NCBI GenBank assembly: GCA_029260335.1
Contig: JAJDDL010000440.1
Coordinates: 1-5,654 of the forward strand
Direction of reading: 5' to 3'
Source of the DNA: Phycisphaerales bacterium
GTDB lineage: Bacteria; Planctomycetota; Phycisphaerae; Phycisphaerales; UBA1924
Length of the DNA: 5,654 nucleotides
Shown: positions 1 to 5,654 of the stretch, in pieces
Numbering within the stretch: the stretch's first letter is position 1
How the letters are laid out: each line of letters begins with the position of its first letter
The notes under the pieces: generated by a model
Database searches by the model: none
Told to the model about the DNA's origin: nothing
The model's input: the letters and a program-made list of their open reading frames with translations, nothing else
Translations under genes and position numbers: made by a program

Positions 1-374
1 CGGTGTGGGATGAGGCGATGGCGGGTTGGAGCGTGACGGTGCCGGCGCGGTTTGGCACGCGTCGGGTGGTATTTGACCCGGTCGAGTGGTATCCGACGAT
101 GATCGCGCTCATCGATGGCGAGGGCAAGATCGCGGCCGAAGCCACGCTTGGCGGCTACAAGCGGTTGAGTGAGTTTGATGGTGAGGGGCTGCGCCCGGAG
201 ATGCCCGAGCGGATCACGATTGAGTTGCCGAGTATCGAGTCGCGCGTGCTGTTTGATATTGGCGCGGTGAAGAGCATTCGCAGGCTGCCGAGGGCCATTT
301 CGTTCGATCTGGACGGACTGCTCAAGCGTGAGCGGGTATCGGATATCCGCGATCTTGATGAGTCTGGATCGTGA
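1..374 (+). CDS. C-terminal part of a beta-rich protein, possibly LolA/DUF4292-like (5' partial)
   Basis: The reading frame is open from the left edge (first full codon at 3, a GTG) to TGA at 372-374, so about 123 residues are visible and the true start is probably upstream. There is no signal peptide or membrane segment in the visible part. It alternates short beta-like stretches and turns: WYPTMIALIDGEGKI, then PERITIELPS, VLFDIGAV and AISFDLDGLL. A layout of 'residue property of the modelled quantity, then P-x-R-I-x-I, then hydrophobic strand, then a final F-x-L' is reminiscent of outer-membrane lipoprotein-carrier folds (LolA, DUF4292), but no diagnostic motif is visible and this is only a guess. 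Its stop overlaps the GTG start of the next gene (GTGA, 371-374), so the two are probably cotranscribed and translationally coupled. Coding status is well supported by this junction and by codon use like its neighbours; function is essentially unknown. Confidence 0.75.
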   Translation, partial: VWDEAMAGWSVTVPARFGTRRVVFDPVEWYPTMIALIDGEGKIAAEATLGGYKRLSEFDGEGLRPEMPERITIELPSIESRVLFDIGAVKSIRRLPRAISFDLDGLLKRERVSDIRDLDESGS

Positions 375-1918
375 GACGCACTGAGGATCGCTGGTGGTTG
401 GCGATTCTCTGGTGTGTGGTTGCGCTGGGTGGCTTGGGGGCTCGGGCGGTTGGTCAGGATTCGTCTGTGTCCAATGCGCGGAGCGCTCTGAGTGCATCGA
501 GCGATGCGGGGCATCTCTGGTTGGTAATCAAGAGCGGCACGAACGCAAACGCGGGCGTTTGGCATGTGCCGGTGCGCGCAGGCGGAGCGGGGAGCAGAGT
601 TGGGGGTGTGCGTTGGGCGTACTTGCTCGAGGCGATGCCGGTGGGTGTGGCGGCGAGGAGTGAGCGGGTCGCCATGTTCTTTGCGCGCGACGACGGCGGG
701 TTTACGGTGCGGGGGCTCTCGGTCGAGCGGACCCAAGGCGGATGGCAGAACGCGTCGGTGGGAAGGCTGGACGCGATGGTCGAGTTGGCAGACGAGGGCG
801 AGTTGGTCGGGGCGGCGTGGAATGAGCTTGGATTGATCGTGCTGATTCGTGGGGGCGATGGTTATGCGCTGCGCCGGCTTGCTCGTAGCGGCTGGGAGAG
901 TCTGGCGCTGCCGGAACTTGGTGAGAGTGGTGTTGCAGCGGTTGTGGAGTTGGGGGGCGATGCGATCGGGCTGGTGGGTGAGTCGGCGGGCGAGCGATGG
1001 ATGTGGCGCGGGCAGTTGGCGGGCGGTGACCAGGCAGGCGGAGACCGGGCGGATTGGCGTTGGTCGCAAGAGGAGTTGCCTGGAGGCGATGCGCTCAAGG
1101 GCGAGTTGTTTGTCGATGCCGAGGGCGAGTTGATCGCGTTGGAGGCGGTCGCGGGGCAGGCGGGGGTGGTTCGGCGCCAGGGTCGCGGATCGGTTTGGAA
1201 GGTGGGAGAGGTGCCCGCGTGGGCGGCGGATCCCGGCGTGGGTGTCGGGGTGTTGCGGGCGGATGAGCGGTTGGTCTTGTTGCAAGCCGAGCGATCGGGG
1301 GCTTTGGGCGACGAGCGGCCTCGGATCCTTGAGATGAGCATTCTGAGCGGGCGGGTCTTCATCGATGATGAGGCCGTGGTTCTCGCCCCAGTGATTGGGC
1401 GGGATCTTCGGCTGCTTTTCGCGACGATACTGCTCTTGGTCTTCATGGTGGTGGCGATGGTGGGGGTGCGGATGCCTGAGGCGCCCGTGGTCCCCGAGGG
1501 GTGGATGCTCGCGCCGGTGCTCGCGCGGGTGCTCGGAGCGACTGGCGATCTGCTGGTCGCGGGTTTGGTGGTTTCGTTGGTCCGCGGCGGATCGCTTGCG
1601 CAGGCGCTCTGGCTCGAGTCGGGGATGGGCCTGGAGGGGGCCATCAGCTTGGGGCTCGTGCTTTTTTTGGCTTTTACTCACACGACGGTTGGCGAGTGGC
1701 TCTTTGGAATCTCGTTGGGCAAGCTGCTGGTGGGGTGCAAGGTGATTGGGGCTTGCGGTGAATCGCGAGTGGGGCTGGGGCGGATTGCGGCGCGGAATGC
1801 GATGAAGTGGTTGCTGCCGCCCAGTGTTTTGCTGGGGTGGGTGGACCCATACGGGCGGCACACGGGCGATGCGCTTGCGCGAACGGTCGTCGTGATGGGG
1901 CCGCTACAGGAAAGTTGA
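371..1918 (+). CDS. Secreted propeller-like protein with C-terminal RDD membrane domain
   Basis: The product is 515 residues. The GTG start at 371 gives a good signal peptide: Arg-Arg at residues 2-3, a hydrophobic core at about 8-23 and a likely cleavage after AVG (28). Residues 47-336 are beta-rich and fall into about six units (47-82, 97-133, 142-183, 196-239, 251-283, 298-336). Several start with a G/D-E-x-L-V/I-x-L strand and end near a Trp, suggesting a propeller. A transmembrane helix follows at about 345-366. From about 381 the protein matches the RDD family: R386 and D393 in the first RDD helix, a second helix at about 421-437, then GEWLFGISLGKLLVG (441-455), R475-N476 and D500 before the final VVV strand. 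RDD domains are membrane domains of poorly defined, possibly transport-related function. Predicted topology is an outside N-terminal beta domain with the RDD C-terminus in the cytoplasm. The start overlaps the upstream stop, and no strong Shine-Dalgarno is visible. The RDD call is fairly firm; the propeller is inferred. Confidence 0.9.
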   Translation: MRRTEDRWWLAILWCVVALGGLGARAVGQDSSVSNARSALSASSDAGHLWLVIKSGTNANAGVWHVPVRAGGAGSRVGGVRWAYLLEAMPVGVAARSERVAMFFARDDGGFTVRGLSVERTQGGWQNASVGRLDAMVELADEGELVGAAWNELGLIVLIRGGDGYALRRLARSGWESLALPELGESGVAAVVELGGDAIGLVGESAGERWMWRGQLAGGDQAGGDRADWRWSQEELPGGDALKGELFVDAEGELIALEAVAGQAGVVRRQGRGSVWKVGEVPAWAADPGVGVGVLRADERLVLLQAERSGALGDERPRILEMSILSGRVFIDDEAVVLAPVIGRDLRLLFATILLLVFMVVAMVGVRMPEAPVVPEGWMLAPVLARVLGATGDLLVAGLVVSLVRGGSLAQALWLESGMGLEGAISLGLVLFLAFTHTTVGEWLFGISLGKLLVGCKVIGACGESRVGLGRIAARNAMKWLLPPSVLLGWVDPYGRHTGDALARTVVVMGPLQES

Positions 1919-1925
1919 GCTTTCG

Positions 1926-1946
1926 AACGCGCAGATCGAGCGCGTT
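1926..1946 (+). terminator. Intergenic hairpin, possible weak terminator
   Basis: A perfect 7-bp inverted repeat (AACGCGC at 1926-1932, GCGCGTT at 1940-1946) encloses a 7-nt loop and starts 7 nt after the stop of the RDD gene. Only three T residues close the 3' arm, followed by GGG, so it is not a classical intrinsic terminator. It may slow or partly stop transcription, protect the 3' end of the upstream message, or be chance: stems of this size are expected a few times in a GC-rich window this long. A near-direct repeat (GCTTTCGAA at 1919, GCTCTCGAA at 1950) flanks it. Confidence 0.25.
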
Positions 1947-2043
1947 TGGGCTCTCGAACCGATAGGTCGGGTTGGAATGGGACTGCCGTGGAGTGCGGCG
2001 GGTTGTTTTTCGCGCAGATGATGCGCAGGGACGGGGTCGTTAC

Positions 2044-4560
2044 GTGGCGGAGCCGCGCGACAATGTGGAGGCCAATGCCGGCGCGGAGGATGCCCCTGGG
2101 GCAGAATCGCCGGAGGTCGAATCCGAGAATGTCACGCCGCCGAGTTGGCGAGAGCTGTGGCAGGTGCCGGCGTTGGTCGGCTCGGTGGTCGCGTTGGGTG
2201 CCTCGGCCTATCTCGCGTTCTCTTCCAGGCCTTCGGTCGATTATGAGGGATTGCTTCGCCGGGGCGAGATCTTGCTTGAGCAGGGCAAGCCGCTGGAGGC
2301 GATCGATGAGTTGAACGCGCGGGTGTTCCCCTTCGAGGCCCGGGGCAAGCTGCCGCCCGAGGCTCGGGGTCGATACTACTTATTACTGGCGCGAGCGATG
2401 TTCCAGGGCCAGCGTCAGCTGGACGTGGACAACACCGAGAACCACGAGCGGATCCTGCAGGCGTTTGCCGATGCCGAGGCGAGTGGGGCGGTGATCGAGG
2501 ATCACGATCGTGAGTCGATCGTGCGGAGCCATCTGGCGTTGGGGCGGGCGGATCTGGCGGCCGAGTCGGCTGAGCGGATCAGCAACGCGGGGCGGGAGCG
2601 TCGGCATGAGCTGCTCAAGCGTGCGATCGAGCTGGAACTCTCGCGTGCGAACAAGGACTATGGCCCCGCGCTTGGGTTGATGGAACGGATGCTGGCAGAT
2701 TCTGAGCTCGATGGCGAAGGACGGGCGTGGATCACCCAGCGGCAGACTGATGTGTTGATCGAGCAGGGGTACCAGGACGAGGCGATCGCGAAGTTGCTGC
2801 GGGAACTGCAGCGGCTGGGCGATATCGATGACTCGATCCGCGCGGATCTGCTGCTCTCTTTGTCGAGGGCCTATCTGGACGCGGGCGCGGCCGAGCAGGC
2901 GAAGGACCAGCTCGCGCGTGTTGGCGAGTTGGTGCCAGCGAGTGATGATCGGATGGGCGAGGTGCTCTGGCTCGAGGGGCTCGCGCTGGAAGCGATGGGC
3001 GAGGGTGACGCGGCTCGCGAGCGGTTGCTTGCGGTCTTGGTGGAGTATCCATCGAGCTCGGCGGTGATCCCGGCGCTCCATGAAGTCGGGCAGATCGAGG
3101 CGCGATTGGATGAGCCGGACTCGGCGGTGTTGCACTTCGAGCGGTTGGTGGAGGTGTTGAAGGACGGTCGGGTGCATCCGCGGGTCCCGCGAGAGTTGGT
3201 TGTCGAGACTCTGGTTGAGCGTTCTGAAGGGGTTGCGGCGCGGGATCGATGGGATCTGGCGCGTCGGTTGGGCAGGCTCGCCGAGGACTTGTTTGAGGAT
3301 GCAGATCCGGTGCCCGAGGTGCTGATTGCGATCGCCCGTGCCGAGCGCGGGATGGCGATGGATCTGATGGGGTATGCGACGGATCCGATCGGGACACTCG
3401 CGGCCGAAGACGGGCGCTATTTGCAGGCGTTGGACCCGGCGACGCGCGAGGAGGCGCGTCGGCATCTGATCGCGGCGGGGAGTCTGTTCCTCCGGCACGC
3501 GCGGACGCAGGTAGTGCCGGACTATGACGCGTTTGGTGACTCGCTCTTCCTGGCGGCAGACAGCTTTGATCGGGCTGGGGATCAGAGCGAGGCGATCAAC
3601 GCGTTCCAGGAGTACACCGAGGCGTTCCCGAATGATCCGCGCAGGGCCGAGGCGAGACTCCGGCTGGCGCAGGCGTTTGAGGCGCGAGGCGAGACGGACT
3701 TGGCGATCGATGGCTACCGCACGCTCATCGCCGACTCGAATGATCCGTCGGTCAAGAACGTCGGGATCTTTGCAGATCTGAGCTATGTGCCCCTGGCGAG
3801 GCTTATTGCGCGGGACAACGACGAGACAAACGACGCCGAGGCCGAGCGGCTGCTTCGGTTAATTGTGGATGGGGTTGTCGTTCGCGACCCGGACACGGCG
3901 TTGTATCGCGACGGGGTGTTCGAACTCGGGTCTCTTTTGCTTAACAGTGGGCGGTATGCCGAGGCGATCACGACGCTGAACGAGGCGTTGCAGCGCTTTG
4001 ACGGGGATCCGCGGGAGATCGAAGCGAGGTATCGGCTGGCCGAGTCGTCGCGCAAGGATGCCGAGCGGATCGAACGTGAGCTTGGTCACGCGATCCCGCC
4101 GAGCGAGCGTGCGGTGTTGGAAACACGGCGGGCACGGCGTTTGGAGTCGGCGGTGGCGTTGTTTGAGCAGACGATCGAAGACTTGAGCCAGATCGACTCG
4201 CGGCGGATCGGCCGGACTCGGGCCGAGATGCTCCGCAACAGCATGTATTTCCGGGCGGCGAGCGTGCTGGCGTTGGGCGATGCCGAGCGTGCGATCGAGT
4301 TGTATGACGAGGCGTATGCGAGATTCCCCGAGGACCCGGCTTCGCTCATGGCGCTGACCCAGATCGTGACGATCCGGATGAGCCAGGGAGACATGGAGCG
4401 GGCGCTGGTTTCCAATGAGCGTGCGCGGCGATTCTTCAGGGCGCTGCCCGAAGAGGTTTGGGATGATCCGTACTTGCCGATGGGGCGAGCGGATTGGGAG
4501 GCGTGGCTGAACGCGACGACCGAGCTAGCGAGTGTGGATGAGGGTGATGGGCCGCCGTAG
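2044..4560 (+). CDS. Membrane-anchored tetratricopeptide-repeat (TPR) protein
   Basis: With the GTG start at 2044 the product is 838 residues. In-frame alternatives are TTG 1972 (862 residues), GTG 1993 and GTG 2065. I prefer 2044 because the 24 residues encoded upstream look unlike a protein N-terminus and because GGGG lies 7 nt before it. Residues 1-35 are acidic and Pro/Ala-rich, and one transmembrane helix follows at about 42-60. The rest is helical with recognisable TPR pairs (small residue, then G, then A-I-x-x-(F/L/Y) before an acidic/aromatic/Pro turn) at about 67-93, 305-338, 341-371, 499-531, 535-567, 622-655, 732-765 and 768-798. The clearest are GDQSEAINAFQEYTEAFPND and GDAERAIELYDEAYARFPED. 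There are degenerate helical stretches between them. TPR domains are protein-interaction scaffolds; no enzymatic motif is visible. The sequence resembles periplasmic cell-envelope TPR proteins, but topology is ambiguous because positive charges sit after the helix. It ends 30 nt before the next preferred start, consistent with cotranscription. Specific partner unknown. Confidence 0.92.
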   Translation: MAEPRDNVEANAGAEDAPGAESPEVESENVTPPSWRELWQVPALVGSVVALGASAYLAFSSRPSVDYEGLLRRGEILLEQGKPLEAIDELNARVFPFEARGKLPPEARGRYYLLLARAMFQGQRQLDVDNTENHERILQAFADAEASGAVIEDHDRESIVRSHLALGRADLAAESAERISNAGRERRHELLKRAIELELSRANKDYGPALGLMERMLADSELDGEGRAWITQRQTDVLIEQGYQDEAIAKLLRELQRLGDIDDSIRADLLLSLSRAYLDAGAAEQAKDQLARVGELVPASDDRMGEVLWLEGLALEAMGEGDAARERLLAVLVEYPSSSAVIPALHEVGQIEARLDEPDSAVLHFERLVEVLKDGRVHPRVPRELVVETLVERSEGVAARDRWDLARRLGRLAEDLFEDADPVPEVLIAIARAERGMAMDLMGYATDPIGTLAAEDGRYLQALDPATREEARRHLIAAGSLFLRHARTQVVPDYDAFGDSLFLAADSFDRAGDQSEAINAFQEYTEAFPNDPRRAEARLRLAQAFEARGETDLAIDGYRTLIADSNDPSVKNVGIFADLSYVPLARLIARDNDETNDAEAERLLRLIVDGVVVRDPDTALYRDGVFELGSLLLNSGRYAEAITTLNEALQRFDGDPREIEARYRLAESSRKDAERIERELGHAIPPSERAVLETRRARRLESAVALFEQTIEDLSQIDSRRIGRTRAEMLRNSMYFRAASVLALGDAERAIELYDEAYARFPEDPASLMALTQIVTIRMSQGDMERALVSNERARRFFRALPEEVWDDPYLPMGRADWEAWLNATTELASVDEGDGPP

Positions 4561-4578
4561 TTTGTGGTGTTGATTGTT

Positions 4579-4586
4579 GGGGGTGA
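4579..4586 (+). promoter_or_regulatory. Strong Shine-Dalgarno that decides the start of the small helical gene
   Basis: GGGGGTGA differs by one base from the anti-16S complement GGAGGTGA. Its G-run ends 7 nt before TTG at 4591, an ideal spacing. This favours TTG 4591 over GTG 4564, which has no comparable upstream site and lies only 3 nt after the previous stop codon. Part of the site (GGG, loop TGAT, CCC at 4581-4590) could form a very short stem, too weak to count as regulation by itself. Confidence 0.6.
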
Positions 4587-4590
4587 TCCC

Positions 4591-5001
4591 TTGAGTGTGC
4601 GAGCGGAAGAACCAAGCGTGTTTGAGTTGCAACTCGCGTCGATGCGCGAGCTGGATGCGATGAGCCAGGCGCTGGCGGCGATTTGTGAGGGTGAACCCTC
4701 AGAGATTCTCCAGACGCTTGCCTCGCGAGAGACGGTGCTCGGAGAGATCGCGGCTCGGCAGAGTGAGATCGCGAGTGCGAGCGATGGGGATGCGGTTGGG
4801 ATGCTTGCTGAGATTCGCGAGCAGATCGAGTCGATCGCGATGATCGTGAAGGAGCGCGATGAGAAGACGCTCGGGGTGATCATGACCAGGCGGGATGAGT
4901 TGCTTGCGGATTTGAAGAGTGTGGACCGCTCGCGGGAGGCGGTCCGGGCGTATGGGCCGGACCAGCGAGACAGAAGACGTTTCCGGGATGATTCTGCATG
5001 A
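4591..5001 (+). CDS. Small helical protein, possible FlgN/FliT-like flagellar export chaperone
   Basis: From TTG 4591 the product is 136 residues; a GTG at 4564 would add nine. The chosen start is set by the Shine-Dalgarno at 4579-4586. There is no signal peptide or membrane helix. It is predicted to be almost all helical in three segments: about 9-31, 36-62 and 69-120, then a short Arg/Asp-rich tail (123-136). The order of a first helix, a 'x-x-R-E-x-V-L-x-x-I' segment (about 45-53), then an acidic-R-D-E-K-T-L turn with R-R-D-E-L-L-x-D-L and a terminal A-V-R-A-Y-G (about 87-122) resembles the FlgN and FliT chaperones, which keep late flagellar substrates export-ready in the cytoplasm. This is a shape and spacing match, not a motif proof; a generic coiled-coil partner of the kinase is the main alternative. 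Its stop overlaps the kinase start (ATGA), so expression is probably coupled. Two competing hairpins lie inside its 3' end (4923-4963). Confidence 0.8.
   Translation: MSVRAEEPSVFELQLASMRELDAMSQALAAICEGEPSEILQTLASRETVLGEIAARQSEIASASDGDAVGMLAEIREQIESIAMIVKERDEKTLGVIMTRRDELLADLKSVDRSREAVRAYGPDQRDRRRFRDDSA
4923..4963 (+). promoter_or_regulatory. Two mutually exclusive hairpins sharing a central arm
   Basis: Three arms lie 18 nt apart: GGACCGC (4923-4929), GCGGTCCGG (4939-4947) and CCGGACC (4957-4963). The first pairs perfectly over 7 bp with 4939-4945, and the third pairs perfectly over 7 bp with 4941-4947. Each loop is 9 nt. Because the central arm can pair only one way at a time, the layout resembles an attenuator or ribosome-position switch. 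It sits in the coding 3' end of the small helical gene, and its last base is 34 nt before the kinase ATG at 4998, where translational coupling would act. No T-run follows either hairpin, so transcription termination is unlikely. Each stem alone could occur by chance in GC-rich DNA; a shared arm is less expected. Confidence 0.25.
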
Positions 5002-5654
5002 GTGAGCAAGCAAATGACAACACAAGCCGGAGCGCGGCGGCGCTGGACGCGATAGACCTCGTCGAACTGATGGGGGAGTTCAACGCGGTGACGAGCCGGC
5101 TCCACGAGTCGCATGCGGCGTTGCAACGCGAGGTCGCGAGACTCAATCGGGAGCTGGACGAGGCGAATGAGCGGGTACACCGGTCGCGGCGGCTGGCGGC
5201 GTTGGGAGAGATGGCCGCGGGCATTGCGCATGAGGTGCGGAACCCGTTGGCTGCGATCGGGCTGAACGCGCGGCTGATCGAGCGGGATGAGAGAGTCGAT
5301 AGCGAGGCGAGGGAACTTGCAAGGCGTTCGGGCGAAGCGGTGCGGAGCCTGGATGCGATCGTGCGGGACGTGCTGAGCTTTGCGCGAGACATCCGCCCTC
5401 GGCTGGAAGCCGAGGATGGCGAGGCGCTCGTGGAGCGGGTGCTGCAGGTAGCGCTGGTTGGGCGCGAAGCGGTCGAGGTGCAGTTCGATCGCGCGGGGCT
5501 TGGCGACGTCGAGCTCTGGTGCGATAGCGGGATGCTGAGCCAGGCGCTCTTGAACATCGTGCGCAACGCGCTAGATGCGATGGAACAGGCGAGCGGGGCA
5601 CAGGTACTCCGCATCACCGGTTGGATGACCGACGGTGCGGCTCACCTGGAAGTG
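4998..5654 (+). CDS. Soluble sensor histidine kinase, NtrB/FlrB/FlgS-like (3' partial)
   Basis: ATG at 4998 overlaps the upstream TGA (ATGA). The frame is open to the right edge, giving 219 visible residues; the rest of the ATPase domain is outside the window. There is no membrane segment and no PAS or GAF domain. Residues about 25-66 form a heptad-rich coiled coil (VTSRLHESHAALQREVARLN and following). Residues 67-131 are a HisKA dimerization/phosphoacceptor domain with the H-box around H78 in GIAHEVRNPLAAI. E79 and N82 fit the H-E-x-x-N pattern linked to both kinase and phosphatase activity. The HATPase domain begins near 172; its N-box is LLNIVRNALDAM (184-195) with N186 and N190. The kinase autophosphorylates on His and passes phosphate to a response regulator, here probably an NtrC-type sigma-54 activator encoded downstream (inference). 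It is cytosolic and most like NtrB, AtoS, FlrB/FleS or FlgS. The family is certain; the flagellar role is only suggested by the upstream neighbour. Confidence 0.96.
   Translation, partial: MSEQANDNTSRSAAALDAIDLVELMGEFNAVTSRLHESHAALQREVARLNRELDEANERVHRSRRLAALGEMAAGIAHEVRNPLAAIGLNARLIERDERVDSEARELARRSGEAVRSLDAIVRDVLSFARDIRPRLEAEDGEALVERVLQVALVGREAVEVQFDRAGLGDVELWCDSGMLSQALLNIVRNALDAMEQASGAQVLRITGWMTDGAAHLEV

Noticed and set aside
52..67. TTGGCACG, resembling the -24 element of a sigma-54 promoter
   Set aside because: The required TTGC -12 element is absent at the correct spacing (GGGT instead), and the site is inside a gene far from any start it could serve.
155..1861. A 568-residue open frame on the minus strand
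   Set aside because: It lies opposite the RDD gene and the upstream coding end. Its product is rich in His, Pro, Arg and Gln with no recognisable domain, as expected from reading G-ending codons backwards. The plus-strand frame has a signal peptide and RDD landmarks.
1946..2314. A 122-residue plus-strand frame across the start of the TPR gene
   Set aside because: It overlaps the TPR reading frame out of phase, is Arg/Ser/Met-rich and lacks a Shine-Dalgarno.
2383..3498. A 371-residue open frame on the minus strand inside the TPR gene
   Set aside because: It is an Arg/Gln/His-rich shadow of TPR codons with no domain; the plus-strand frame shows clear TPR pairs throughout.
4581..4590. GGG-TGAT-CCC mini-hairpin over the Shine-Dalgarno of the small helical gene
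   Set aside because: Only three base pairs with a 4-nt loop; too weak to argue for translational control.
4086..5231. A 381-residue open frame on the minus strand spanning three genes
   Set aside because: It is Ser/Arg-rich, opposes the TPR end, the small helical gene and the kinase H-box region, and has no motif of its own.
4880..5617. A 245-residue Ser-rich open frame on the minus strand
   Set aside because: It lies opposite the kinase catalytic core, whose H- and N-boxes are unmistakable; the Ser/Ala/Arg-rich product is a codon-bias artefact.

Overview
The window is a gene-dense, GC-rich bacterial segment, roughly two thirds G+C by eye. All genes lie on the plus strand. There are five protein genes: one cut by the left edge, three complete and one cut by the right edge. 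Gaps are short, two junctions are start/stop overlaps (GTGA and ATGA), and the preferred starts are GTG, GTG, TTG and ATG. The style (G-ending codons, non-ATG starts, a propeller-like/RDD membrane protein, a long TPR protein, a soluble NtrB-type kinase) suggests a planctomycete-like bacterium, possibly Phycisphaerae. This is inference from style and gene types, not from any marker gene. No RNA gene, mobile element, CRISPR array or integration site was seen.

Layout. Positions 1-374 hold the C-terminal part of a beta-rich protein of uncertain family. It overlaps by 4 nt with 371-1918, a secreted-then-anchored protein with a signal peptide, six propeller-like beta units, a transmembrane helix and a C-terminal RDD domain. 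A 125-nt intergenic stretch (1919-2043) with a small hairpin separates this pair from a large TPR protein (2044-4560) that has one N-terminal transmembrane helix. Thirty bases later a small helical protein begins (4591-5001). It has a strong Shine-Dalgarno sequence and looks like a FlgN/FliT-type export chaperone. Its stop overlaps the start of a soluble sensor histidine kinase (4998 to the right edge) that has clear H- and N-boxes.

How they may work together. The first two genes look like a translationally coupled envelope pair. The last two look like a coupled sensor module. If the small protein really is a FlgN/FliT-type chaperone, the kinase is most simply read as an FlgS/FlrB/FleS-type flagellar regulator, which predicts an NtrC-type sigma-54 activator and flagellar rod genes just downstream. 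The most unusual non-coding signal is a pair of mutually exclusive 7-bp hairpins sharing one arm (4923-4963), inside the end of the small gene and ending 34 nt before the kinase start codon.
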